This document shows positions 25,643 to 33,951 of a DNA stretch of 64,000 nucleotides, piece by piece. Both the position numbers and the translations under genes were made by a program. Every line of letters begins with the position of its first letter. The stretch's first letter is position 1. A model generated the notes under the pieces. The model did no database searches. It was not told where the DNA came from and worked only from the letters and a program-made list of their open reading frames with translations. This DNA comes from JACPFV01 sp035526825 (GTDB lineage Bacteria > Pseudomonadota > Gammaproteobacteria > Nevskiales > Nevskiaceae), in the NCBI GenBank assembly GCA_035526825.1, contig DATLBT010000120.1, positions 1 through 64,000 of the forward strand, given 5' to 3'.

Positions 25643-26801
25643 GCAACGCCGCGGCTTCGGCCTCCGGCACGGGGCGACGAAACAGGTACCCCTGGGCGTA
25701 CTCGAGCCCGAGTTCATGGACCATGCGCGCCTGGTCGATCGTCTCGATGCCTTCCGCCACGATGGTCATGCGCAGCGCGTGCGCGAGGTCGCGGATGGTG
25801 CGAAGGAACTGGCGACTGTCCTCGCCGATGCGCACCGGGGTGACGAACGATCGGTCGATCTTGAGCGTGTCGACGGGGAAATGGCGCAGGTAGTTGAGCG
25901 ACGAGTAGCCGGTACCGAAGTCGTCAACCGCGATCTGCACGCCCCTCTCGCGACATTTGCCGAGCACCTGGCCCGCGAGGTCCAGGCTGGCGATCAGCGC
26001 GCTCTCGGTGACTTCCAGCCGCAATTGCTCGGGCGCGATGTTCGCTGCAGTGAGGGCGTGGTCGACGTGCTTGAGGATTTCGGGCGACTCGAGTTCCCGG
26101 CCGGACAGGTTCACGCACATGAACAGCGGCGCGCCGGCCAGCGAGCCGGGGTGTGAGTGCAGGCGGCGCAGGGCCTCGCAGGCCGCGTGCAGCGTCCACG
26201 CGCCAAGGCGGTGGATCATGTCGGACTCTTCCATCATCGGGATGAAGCCGGCCGGGGGCAGCAATCCGCGCGTCGGGTGTTGCCAGCGCACCAGCGCCTC
26301 ATAACCGGCCACCCCGACGCCTTCGAGGCGGATGATGGGCTGGTAATGCAGGACGAACTGGTTCTTTTCCAGAGCCAGTTCGAGTTCCTGGCTCAGGCGA
26401 TTGCGGGCCAGCGCTGCCTTGCGATCGTTGCCGACGCGCTTGGCACCGCTGCCGCGCTTGCCGGCCACGGCCGCGCGGTAACGCTGCAGCACCAGGCGCA
26501 GCAGCACGCGCACCAGCGGATCGGCTGAATCGAGCTTGCCCTGCAGATGATCCTGCGTGATGACGCGCAGCCGCGTGGGCTTTTTCGCCACGGCCGAAGC
26601 AGTGCGCGGCCCGTGGTCGATGACGGCCATTTCGCCGATGACCTCGCCCGGCCCCAGCAGGGCCAGCACCTTGCGCTGCTTGCCGCGGCCACGGAACACC
26701 TCGAGCTGGCCGCTCTCGATTGCGTACGCGCAATCGCCGGGTTCCCCTTGGCGGAAGAGTGTCTCGCCGGCGCGCAGGCTGCGTCGAAACTTGTCGCTCA
26801 C
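25575..26801 (-). CDS. Cyclic-nucleotide-binding domain plus EAL phosphodiesterase
   Basis: A 408-residue regulator. Residues about 10-100 form a CNMP-binding fold (GETLFRQGEPGDCAYAI, GEVIGEMAVID). Residues about 135-395 are an EAL domain with EAL in GYEALVRW (168-170), MCVNLSGRELES, RLEVTES, DDFGTGYSSLNYLR, LKIDRSFV and AEGIET. The metal and catalytic residues appear complete, so c-di-GMP hydrolysis to pGpG is plausible. The effector of the N-terminal domain is unknown. The gene lies between clsB and ybhN on the opposite strand. Confidence 0.92.
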   Translation of the reverse strand: MSDKFRRSLRAGETLFRQGEPGDCAYAIESGQLEVFRGRGKQRKVLALLGPGEVIGEMAVIDHGPRTASAVAKKPTRLRVITQDHLQGKLDSADPLVRVLLRLVLQRYRAAVAGKRGSGAKRVGNDRKAALARNRLSQELELALEKNQFVLHYQPIIRLEGVGVAGYEALVRWQHPTRGLLPPAGFIPMMEESDMIHRLGAWTLHAACEALRRLHSHPGSLAGAPLFMCVNLSGRELESPEILKHVDHALTAANIAPEQLRLEVTESALIASLDLAGQVLGKCRERGVQIAVDDFGTGYSSLNYLRHFPVDTLKIDRSFVTPVRIGEDSRQFLRTIRDLAHALRMTIVAEGIETIDQARMVHELGLEYAQGYLFRRPVPEAEAAALLSARWPWSFERRGVERRHDRRS

Positions 26802-26891
26802 GAAATTCCCCGTGTGACGAAAGACAATACCGCACTCGGGGCGCTGCAGTGCATCAGGAGCGAGCGCAGGAGTCGTGAAGCATGCCGGGCA

Positions 26892-27338
26892 TCATTTGCG
26901 GACAGGGCAAACGTCGCAGCCCTTGTCGAAGATGATGCGCCAGCGACCCGGCGCCTCCAGCCGCCAGATCGAGGTGAACGAACCCACGACCTCGCCGCGC
27001 GGGTCGCGCACCGGTCCGCTGGTCAGCGCCAGGTCGCCGCCGTCCAGTACCTCGACCTCCGCCGGCTCCCACGAGAAGGGCGCGAGCGGGCCGTCGAAGA
27101 ACCGTTTCCACGCTGCCGAAACCGCGGCCTTGCCGCGCGTGGCTTTCGGCGAGAAGAACACGGTGTCCTCGGCCAGCAACCCGGTGAACGCCGCGTGGTC
27201 GCGCTCGGCCATGGAGCGCGCAAAATCCCGCTCGGCCTGGGCCACCTGGCGCTCGAGCGCGGCACGGTCCACCGGCGCCGTGGTGCAGCCCGCCAGGAGC
27301 AGCGCGGCCAGTGCAGCAGTGGTGCGAAATGGCGACAT
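26892..27338 (-). CDS. DUF4440/SnoaL-like lipoprotein
   Basis: A 148-residue protein. A lipoprotein signal ends in LLLAGC. The NTF2-like core is seen in ERDHAAFTGLLAEDTVFFSPK, AAWKRFFDGPL and GSFTSIWRLEAPGRWRIIFDKG. ATG at 27338 follows a GGAGG ribosome site. A terminal CDVCPVRK holds two cysteines. Function unknown. Confidence 0.82.
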   Translation of the reverse strand: MSPFRTTAALAALLLAGCTTAPVDRAALERQVAQAERDFARSMAERDHAAFTGLLAEDTVFFSPKATRGKAAVSAAWKRFFDGPLAPFSWEPAEVEVLDGGDLALTSGPVRDPRGEVVGSFTSIWRLEAPGRWRIIFDKGCDVCPVRK

Positions 27339-27418
27339 GGGGCCTCCGTGTGCGTGCATGATGCAAGGAATACCACGTATGGGTGGGACTGTTGCGCGTC
27401 GACGCGGTCCATCCCTGT

Positions 27419-28396
27419 ATGAAGAGGCCGCGGCGCAGACTTTGGCAATGGCTCGGTCGCGCTGTGACCGCGCTGTTTGTCGGGCTCATCGGCTGGCTCA
27501 TCTGGTCTCGCGCCAGCGCCATCGACTGGGACCGCGTCGGCGCCGCGCTGGCAAGGTACGAGTTCGGCACCCTCCTGATGGCTGGCGCACTGGCCGCGCT
27601 GAGCTTTGCGCTTTATGCCGGCTACGACCTGCTGAGCCGCGCCCATACGCGGCATGACATACCGCGGCGCAGTGTCGCGGCAATGGCGCTGGTCGTGTAC
27701 GCGTTCAACCACAACTTTGGCGCGTGGATCGGCAGCCTCGGCATGCGCTACCGGCTGTACTCACGTTACGGCGTGAAGCCCGGGATCATCGGGCGCGTCG
27801 TGGGCATGAGCATTGCCACCAATTGGCTCGGCTACTTGACGCTCGCCGGGATGATCTTCGTGCTGCGGCTGGCGCCGCTGCCGGCGGGCTGGCGGCTCGG
27901 CGCGGACGGGCTGCAACTGATCGGTTTGCTGATGCTCGTCGCGGCCGCGAGCTACCTCGTCATGTGCGCCAGCTCGCGCAAGCGCGTGTATCGGATCGGC
28001 GGCGCCCACATCCACCTGCCGCCGCTGCGGCTTGCCCTGGCGCAGCTCATGCTGTCCCTGATCAACTGGCTGGCGATCTCGCTGATCCTGTTCACGCTGC
28101 TCGAGGGCCGGGTGCCGGTGCATACCGTCGTCGCGGTACTGCTGCTGGCCAGCATCGCCAGCATCATTGCGCACATCCCGGGGGGACTCGGCGTCATCGA
28201 GGCCGTGTGCCTTGCGCTGCTCACGCCGAAGTTGTCCGAGACCACGGTGCTGGCGGCACTGCTCGCGTATCGCGCGATCAACTATCTCGCGCCATTACTG
28301 GTCGCGCTGGTCGTTTACGCGGCGCTCGAGCACCGCGCCCGCGGCGGACGGCTCCACCGTGCGCACCCCCGCGCTTCGGCCGGGGTGCACGGCTGA
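27419..28396 (+). CDS. ybhN: YbhN/UPF0104-family membrane protein
   Basis: An inner-membrane protein of 325 residues related to the flippase domain of MprF (LPG synthase). About eight hydrophobic segments are visible. The family motifs AFNHNFGAWIGSLGMRYRLY, GMSIATNWLGYLTLAG and IIAHIPGGLGVIEAVCL are present. In E. coli ybhN, clsB and ybhP are adjacent. Here the three are kept together, with two opposite-strand genes in between. The start is set at ATG 27419; GTG 27383 is possible. Confidence 0.88.
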   Translation: MKRPRRRLWQWLGRAVTALFVGLIGWLIWSRASAIDWDRVGAALARYEFGTLLMAGALAALSFALYAGYDLLSRAHTRHDIPRRSVAAMALVVYAFNHNFGAWIGSLGMRYRLYSRYGVKPGIIGRVVGMSIATNWLGYLTLAGMIFVLRLAPLPAGWRLGADGLQLIGLLMLVAAASYLVMCASSRKRVYRIGGAHIHLPPLRLALAQLMLSLINWLAISLILFTLLEGRVPVHTVVAVLLLASIASIIAHIPGGLGVIEAVCLALLTPKLSETTVLAALLAYRAINYLAPLLVALVVYAALEHRARGGRLHRAHPRASAGVHG

Positions 28397-28400
28397 CGTG

Positions 28401-28718
28401 CTAACCGCCGCTTGTCACGAAAATCGCCCATGTGGCGAAATCGACGCTGATCTGCTCGAAGCGGTGCGGCACCCCGCACGGCGCCAGCAGCACTTCACCC
28501 GGGGACACCTCGCGGCGCTCACCGTTCATCACGAACGTGGCGCGGCCAGCGACGATGAAATACACCTCGTCCCGTGTATGCGGCTGCTGCGGATCGACCT
28601 CCTGCGGAGCGTAATACTCGAGCTCGATATTCCCGTGTTTCAAAAGGGTGACCCACCGCTGGCCGCCCGCAGTGGCAAGCTTGGCGACAGCGGTCTGCGG
28701 GGTAATGCGGTCGTGCAT
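28401..28718 (-). CDS. Small cupin-domain protein
   Basis: A 105-residue single-domain cupin. The first motif is PHTRDEVYFIVAGRATFVMNG and the second is the LLAPCGVPHRFEQ region, with conserved His residues that usually hold a metal. It is divergent from the PuuA-like gene. In E. coli the puu regulator PuuR has a cupin domain but also a helix-turn-helix, which is absent here, so this is not a repressor of that type. Confidence 0.82.
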   Translation of the reverse strand: MHDRITPQTAVAKLATAGGQRWVTLLKHGNIELEYYAPQEVDPQQPHTRDEVYFIVAGRATFVMNGERREVSPGEVLLAPCGVPHRFEQISVDFATWAIFVTSGG

Positions 28719-28774
28719 GGTGGACTCCGTTGAAGCGGGTGGATAATCGTAGACATTTTCCGAGGGGAAGTTCC

Positions 28775-30142
28775 ATGGCGCAGCCGGCGGGGATGCTCAG
28801 CATCGAGGCGCTCCGACGCGGCGTGCGCGCCGGCGCGGTCGACACCGTGCTGGTGGGCTTCACCGACCATTACGGCCGGCTCATGGGCAAGCGCTTCGAC
28901 GCCGGTTTCTTCCTCGAGCACGCGCTCCGTAACGGCGCCGAAGCCTGCGACTACCTGCTGACCGTCGACATGGAGATGAACCCGGTGCCGGGCTTCGCCA
29001 TGGCCAACTGGGAACTCGGCTACGGCGACTTCCACCTGGCGCCGGACCTGGCGACCTTGCGCACCGCCGCCTGGCTCGATCGCACCGCGCTGGTGCTGTG
29101 CGACCTGCTCGATCGCAAGACGCATGCGCCGGTGGCGGCGGCGCCGCGGTCCTTGCTGCGCGCGCAACTGGCGCGCGCGAAGAAGCTCGGTTTCACCGCG
29201 ATGGGTGCGTCCGAGCTCGAGTACTACCTGTTCCGCAACAGCTATCGCGAGGCTGCGCAGCGGCCGTTCGCGCAACTCGAGCCGGCGGGCTGGTACCTCG
29301 AGGATTACCACCTCATGCAGGGCGCCCGCACCGAGGATTTCCACGGCGCCGCGCGCCGCGCGCTCGCGGCTTCCGGTGTGCCGGTGGAGAATTCCAAGGG
29401 CGAGTGGGGCCGCGGCCAGCACGAGCTGAACATCCGCTACACCGACGTGCTCGGGATGGCCGATCGCCACGTGGTCTACAAGCAATGCCTGAAGGAACTC
29501 GCCGACCGCATGGGCGTGGCGGTGACGTTCATGGCCAAGCCGGACGCGCAGCAGGCGGGCTCCAGCTGCCACGTGCACCTCTCGCTGTGGCGCGGTGCGC
29601 GCAGCGCCTTCGCAAGCCGCGACGGCAAGGGCTCGGCGACGTTCCGCCATTTCCTGGCGGGCTGGCTGGCGCACGCGGCCGAGATGATGCCGTGCTACGC
29701 GCCCACCGTGAATTCGTACAAGCGTTACCAGAGCGCCTCGTGGGCGCCCACGCGCATTGCCTGGAGCCATGACAACCGCACGGCGGGTTTTCGCGTCCTT
29801 GGAGAAGGGGATGCGCTGCGCATCGAGTGCCGCATCCCCGGCGCCGACTGCAACCCCTACCTTGCATATGCGGCTGCGCTGGCGTCGGGCCTCGACGGCA
29901 TCGAGCGCAAGATCGAGCCCCCCGCCGCATTCGAGGGTGACGTCTACGCCGCCGCCGACCTGCCTTGCGTGCCGGGCTCGCTGCGCGAGGCGACCGACGC
30001 CTTCGCCGGCAGCGGCTTCGCGCGCGAAGCTTTCGGCGAGGCCGCGGTCCAGCATTACGTGCATTTCTTCCGCACCGAGCAGCAGGCCTTCGATACGGCG
30101 GTCACCGACTGGGAGCATCGCCGTTACTTCGAGCGGATCTGA
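28775..30142 (+). CDS. Glutamine synthetase family protein, gamma-glutamylputrescine-synthetase-like
   Basis: A 455-residue glutamine-synthetase-fold ligase. VGFTDHYGRLMGKRF, GASELEYYLF, ENSKGEWGRGQHELNIRY, SSCHVHLSLW and RIECRIPGADCNPYLAYAA map to the metal and glutamate sites. The pattern is closer to PuuA and GlnA3/4 than to housekeeping GlnA, which carries the adenylylation Tyr loop. The likely reaction is ATP-dependent coupling of glutamate to an amine such as putrescine. The next gene encodes a PuuD-like hydrolase with no gap. ATG 28775 follows GAGGGGAAG. Confidence 0.87.
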   Translation: MAQPAGMLSIEALRRGVRAGAVDTVLVGFTDHYGRLMGKRFDAGFFLEHALRNGAEACDYLLTVDMEMNPVPGFAMANWELGYGDFHLAPDLATLRTAAWLDRTALVLCDLLDRKTHAPVAAAPRSLLRAQLARAKKLGFTAMGASELEYYLFRNSYREAAQRPFAQLEPAGWYLEDYHLMQGARTEDFHGAARRALAASGVPVENSKGEWGRGQHELNIRYTDVLGMADRHVVYKQCLKELADRMGVAVTFMAKPDAQQAGSSCHVHLSLWRGARSAFASRDGKGSATFRHFLAGWLAHAAEMMPCYAPTVNSYKRYQSASWAPTRIAWSHDNRTAGFRVLGEGDALRIECRIPGADCNPYLAYAAALASGLDGIERKIEPPAAFEGDVYAAADLPCVPGSLREATDAFAGSGFAREAFGEAAVQHYVHFFRTEQQAFDTAVTDWEHRRYFERI

Positions 30143-30865
30143 ATGAGCCAGCGCCCGCTGATCGGCATCACCACCTACGGCCGCGACGAGCACGGCCGTT
30201 ACACGCTGCCCTCCGACTATGTGGCCGCGGTCGAACGCGCCGGCGCGTTGCCGGTGCTGATCCCGCCGCTGGCAGGGCATGCCGAGCACTATCTCGCGCG
30301 GGTCGACGGCGTGGTGCTGGCGGGCGGTGGCGACATCGACCCGGCGCGCTATGGCGGCAGGGCTCACGAGTTGATCTACAACGTCGACGCCGGGCGCGAT
30401 GCGCTGGAGATCGCGCTGGCGCGCGCGCTGGTCGAACGCGGCGTGCCGACGCTGGCGATCTGCCGCGGCTTGCAGGTGCTCAACGTCGCCCATGGCGGCA
30501 CGCTGATCGAGCACCTGCCCGCGGAAGTGGGGGATGCCGTGGCGCATCGAGCACCCCCGCGCGAGCCAGTGCCGCATGCCGTCAGCATCGCGCCGGGCTC
30601 GATGCTCGCGTCCTTGACTGGCGCCACCGAGATCAGCCCGTTGTCGTGGCACCACCAGGCGGTGCGCGCGGTCGCCAGGGGCTTCACCGTCGCGGCGCGT
30701 GCGCCCGATGGCGCCATCGAGGCGCTCGAGCGGCCGGGCCATCCGTGGCTCATGGCCGTGCAGTGGCACCCCGAGCTGACGGCGGCGCGGGAACCTTCAC
30801 AGCAAGCGCTGTTCGATGGCCTGGTCGGCGCGGTCCGCAACCCACCCACACGACCCAAAAAATAG
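30143..30865 (+). CDS. Gamma-glutamyl-GABA hydrolase-like peptidase C26 (PuuD-like)
   Basis: A class I glutamine-amidotransferase-fold hydrolase of 240 residues. The nucleophile elbow is AICRGLQVLNVAHGG, and the partner His-Glu lies in MAVQWHPE. LAGGGDIDPARYGG is typical of PuuD. It would release GABA or a similar product from the gamma-glutamyl intermediate made by the preceding ligase route. The start codon directly follows the preceding stop. Confidence 0.87.
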   Translation: MSQRPLIGITTYGRDEHGRYTLPSDYVAAVERAGALPVLIPPLAGHAEHYLARVDGVVLAGGGDIDPARYGGRAHELIYNVDAGRDALEIALARALVERGVPTLAICRGLQVLNVAHGGTLIEHLPAEVGDAVAHRAPPREPVPHAVSIAPGSMLASLTGATEISPLSWHHQAVRAVARGFTVAARAPDGAIEALERPGHPWLMAVQWHPELTAAREPSQQALFDGLVGAVRNPPTRPKK

Positions 30866-30876
30866 GAGACAGGACG

Positions 30877-31641
30877 ATGCGCCTCAAGAACAAGGTGGCT
30901 CTCATCACCGGCGCCGGCAGCGGGATCGGCCGCGAATCGGTGCTGCTGTTCGTGAAGGAGGGCGCCAAGGTCGTCGCGGTCGACCTCAACGAGAAGGCCG
31001 CGCAGGACACCGCACGCGACGCGGGCGGGCAGGTCACCGTGGTGCGCGCCGACGTGTCGAAGGCGGCCGACGTCGAAAACATGGTGAAGGTCGCCGAGAA
31101 AAGCTACGGCGCGCTGCACGTGCTGTTCAACAACGCCGGCATCATGGACTCGAAGGACGACACCGCCGAGACCACCGACGAAGCCACCTGGGACATGACC
31201 ATGGCGATCAACGCCAAGAGCGTGTTCCTGGGCTGCAAGCACGGCATCCCGGCCTTGCGCCGCGCTGGCGGCGGCTCGGTCATCAATACCGCATCAGTGG
31301 TGGCGCTGGTGGGCTCGGCGGCGGCGCAGGTGGCTTATACGGCGAGCAAGGGCGCCATCCTGTCGCTGTCGCGCGAGCTCGCCTGCATCCATGCGCGCGA
31401 GAACATCCGCGTCAATGCGCTGTGCCCCGGGCCGCTGCGCACCGAGCTGCTGATGAAGTTCCTCGACACTGACGCCAAAAAGCAACGGCGGCTGGTGCAC
31501 ATCCCCGTGGGCCGCTTTGGCGAATCGGCGGAAATCGCCAAGGCCGCGCTGTTCCTGGCGTCGGACGAGTCCTCGTACACCACCGGCAGCACCTTCGTGG
31601 TCGACGGCGGGCTCACCTCCGCCTATATCACGCCTGTTTGA
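30877..31641 (+). CDS. SDR family oxidoreductase
   Basis: A 254-residue short-chain dehydrogenase/reductase. TGAGSGIG binds NAD(P), NNAG is present, and the catalytic Ser-Tyr-Lys is INTAS...YTASK. An Asp at the end of the second strand (VAVDLNEK) favours NAD. The start ATG follows AGGAGACAGG. It closes the PuuA-PuuD-like operon and probably oxidises an alcohol or aldehyde intermediate; the substrate is unknown. Confidence 0.88.
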   Translation: MRLKNKVALITGAGSGIGRESVLLFVKEGAKVVAVDLNEKAAQDTARDAGGQVTVVRADVSKAADVENMVKVAEKSYGALHVLFNNAGIMDSKDDTAETTDEATWDMTMAINAKSVFLGCKHGIPALRRAGGGSVINTASVVALVGSAAAQVAYTASKGAILSLSRELACIHARENIRVNALCPGPLRTELLMKFLDTDAKKQRRLVHIPVGRFGESAEIAKAALFLASDESSYTTGSTFVVDGGLTSAYITPV

Positions 31642-31716
31642 TCGTCCGGTTGCGAACCATCGCCGCGTAGAGCCTGTCTATCGGCTTGGGAGTGATTGAG
31701 TCGTCAGGAGATCGAG

Positions 31717-32382
31717 ATGCAGCGTAAAATTTTCCAAACCGGCAAGCTGGTCATGCTGGCTGCCGCCGTGGCAACCCCGATGCTGCTGGTGCCGGCCGCG
31801 CAGGCACACGAAGTGCATGCCAGCGGGCGTGCCATAGGCGTCGATGCCGTCGTCAAGTTCGGCACCCTCACCAAGACGCTGCAGCTTGCCAATACGCCGA
31901 TGTCCTGTACCGGCAGCGCGCGCGAGGAGATCATCTCGACCGTGAGCAATCCCCTGCCGCTCGGCCTGTCGGCCAAGACGGTGCGCGGCTATGCCATCGG
32001 CCGTGACGATGTGGCCGCAACCGCTGCGGGCATCGAGGAACTGCACATCAACCTTTCCAACGGCCTGCGCGTCGACGCCACTGCGCTGCAAAGCAACGCC
32101 GAGGCTCGCTGCAACGAGGCGACGTTCGCGGTCACCACGACCGGTAGCAGCGACGTTGCCACGCTGTCGATCAACGGCCAGAGCCGGACCATTACCGGCC
32201 AGCCGAACCAGGTCATCGAGGTGCCGGGCGTTGCGCGCGTCGTCGTCAACGAGCAGATCCGCCCGTCGTCGCGCGAGATCATCGTCAACGCGCTCCACAT
32301 CAAGCTGTTCGATGCGGAAACCCCGGTCAACGGCGACATCGTGCTGGCGAACTCCCGCTCCAAGATCACCTGCGCCCGATAG
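31717..32382 (+). CDS. Choice-of-anchor P-like secreted protein
   Basis: A 221-residue exported protein with a signal peptide (KLVMLAAAVATPMLLVPAAQA). The end, IIVNALHIKLFDA then DIVLANSRSKITC, resembles choice-of-anchor P proteins, which are beta-rich surface modules. Cysteines at the start and end of the mature part could pair. ATG 31717 follows CAGGAG. It is monocistronic with its own terminator. Confidence 0.65.
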   Translation: MQRKIFQTGKLVMLAAAVATPMLLVPAAQAHEVHASGRAIGVDAVVKFGTLTKTLQLANTPMSCTGSAREEIISTVSNPLPLGLSAKTVRGYAIGRDDVAATAAGIEELHINLSNGLRVDATALQSNAEARCNEATFAVTTTGSSDVATLSINGQSRTITGQPNQVIEVPGVARVVVNEQIRPSSREIIVNALHIKLFDAETPVNGDIVLANSRSKITCAR

Positions 32383-32398
32383 CGGTTACTGCGAACAG

Positions 32399-32436
32399 CG
32401 GGCCGGGGCAATAGCCCCGGCCCGTTTTCTTTTGGG
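32399..32436 (+). terminator. Rho-independent terminator
   Basis: An 11-bp perfect stem CGGGCCGGGGC (32399-32409) and its complement (32414-32424) around AATA, followed by TTTTCTTTTG. Confidence 0.92.
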
Positions 32437-32570
32437 AGGGCCTAGAAAGTCTCCAAAAAGTCCCTTCCGACCAAGGTCTCAGTGCACAAAGCCCCCAAAG
32501 TATGTTTTCTTTGATGCACGCCGGGCGCATGCCCGGCAATCTGGATCCACACCAACAAGGGCCAAAGCAG

Positions 32571-32831
32571 ATGATCAACAGCAAGGACGACCTGGAGCGG
32601 CGACTGGACCTGGCAGCGGATCTCGCGCTGCGGACCCGCGAACGCATCGAGACCGCGGTGAACGCGGGCGAAGTCCCTTCCTGGATCATCGACGCCTGCA
32701 ACGTGCTCGAGCGTGCCTCCCTGCAGTACGGCGAACTCGCCGAGCAGCTCAAGCCGGCGTCCGGGATGGGCCCGCTGGAAGGCGAGATGCCCGAGCCCGC
32801 AGTCATGCTGCACTCGCTGACCGTCCACTAG
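32571..32831 (+). CDS. Small protein of unknown function
   Basis: An 86-residue acidic, helical protein starting MINSKDDLERRLDLAADLAL. It has no signal peptide or membrane segment and no family that I recognise. ATG 32571 is favoured; an in-frame ATG at 32502 would add 23 residues. The leader holds a small hairpin (GCCGGGC, 32520-32526 and 32531-32537). The gene is bounded by terminators on both sides, so it is an independent transcription unit. Confidence 0.65.
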   Translation: MINSKDDLERRLDLAADLALRTRERIETAVNAGEVPSWIIDACNVLERASLQYGELAEQLKPASGMGPLEGEMPEPAVMLHSLTVH

Positions 32832-32847
32832 ACAGCAATCCCGGGGT

Positions 32848-32888
32848 AGGGCCGTCACCGGCGCGTCCGGTGACGGCCCTTGTCTTTT
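32848..32888 (+). terminator. Rho-independent terminator
   Basis: A perfect 14-bp stem (AGGGCCGTCACCGG, 32848-32861, with its complement at 32867-32880) and a 5-base loop, followed by TGTCTTTTG. Confidence 0.92.
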
Positions 32889-33049
32889 GGGGTGCGCAAA
32901 AATGCGAATCCCCGGCGTCATGCAAATCCGACCTCTGGTGCCGATTGCAAGAAGCGCCCCGGCTAGAACCTCGCCGGCCCATCCCGCGTCCAAAACCCAC
33001 GACACGCGCCGCACCGCGCGCGCGCACCTTTTACTCTTGGAGATTTGTC

Positions 33050-33532
33050 ATGGCACGCATCGAGAAGGACATCGAGGTCAACGCCCCGCTTCGCAGCGTC
33101 TACGACCAGTGGACCCAGTTCGAGGAGTTTCCGCGCTTCATGGACGGCGTGCGCGAGGTGCGGCAGCTCGACGACACGCACTTGCACTGGTGCGCGAAAG
33201 TCGCCGGCAAGGAACTGGAGTGGGACGCCGAAATTCTCGAGCAGGTGCCGGACCAGCGCATCGCGTGGCGCAGCATCACCGGCAAGCTCAACGCCGGCAC
33301 GGTTGAATTCCAGTCGGTGGACGCCGAGCGCACCAAGGTCTGCCTGACCATGGAATACGACCCGGAAGGGCCGATCGAAAACGTCGGCGACGCACTCGGC
33401 GTGACCGCGCGCCGGGTCGGCAAGGACCTGGAAAATTTCAAGGACTTCATCGAGCAGCACGCCGGCGCCACCGGCCAATGGCGCGGCGAAGTCCACGGCG
33501 GGCGCACGACGACGCCGGACCGCAACCACTGA
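33050..33532 (+). CDS. SRPBCC/polyketide-cyclase-like protein
   Basis: A 160-residue START-like fold. VNAPLRSVYDQWTQFEEFPRF, REVRQLDDTHLHW, EILEQVPDQRIAWRS and the long C-terminal helix KDLENFKDFIEQ are typical of the coenzyme-Q-binding/cyclase family. The ligand is unknown. ATG 33050 follows TTGGAG. Members of this group are often stress-induced. Confidence 0.85.
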   Translation: MARIEKDIEVNAPLRSVYDQWTQFEEFPRFMDGVREVRQLDDTHLHWCAKVAGKELEWDAEILEQVPDQRIAWRSITGKLNAGTVEFQSVDAERTKVCLTMEYDPEGPIENVGDALGVTARRVGKDLENFKDFIEQHAGATGQWRGEVHGGRTTTPDRNH

Positions 33533-33666
33533 TCGCTGGTCGGTAATAATTGCAAAGCACGCCCCCCAAGGCCCGGGGGGCGGGATCCCCTTCGACGAAA
33601 GAGTTGCGGCGCGCCGCCGCCGGGTGCTTGATGATGGCCGGGTCGGGGGACGTATTGGGGGATCGG

Positions 33667-33951
33667 ATGGAATTGCTGCCGCCGTCGCGGGACGGCCTTT
33701 TGCGCAACGCGCGTTTGCTGCTGGAGGAATGGCGCGCCGCCGCATGGCTGCCGCGCTATTTCATGCTGAGCCAGGCGCTGTCCGGCGCGTTGCTCGCGTT
33801 GTGCTCGCTCGGCAGCCTCGCGGCCGGGCTTGCCGGCCGCGTCGAGTTGTATTTGGGACTGCTCGCCGCCGGGGCGCTGTGCCTGGTGCACACGATCGCA
33901 ACCTTCGGTGTCCTCAAGCGCCGCTTCAAAGTGCGCTACGAGATCTTCTAG
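33667..33951 (+). CDS. Small two-helix membrane protein of unknown function
   Basis: A 94-residue protein with two membrane helices (ALSGALLALCSLGSLAAGL and LYLGLLAAGALCLVHTIAT) and a basic end (KRRFKVRY). It resembles no family that I can name. The start is taken at ATG 33667, and the frame is open upstream to 33550. The stop shares CTAG with the convergent TrpB-like gene. Confidence 0.6.
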   Translation: MELLPPSRDGLLRNARLLLEEWRAAAWLPRYFMLSQALSGALLALCSLGSLAAGLAGRVELYLGLLAAGALCLVHTIATFGVLKRRFKVRYEIF

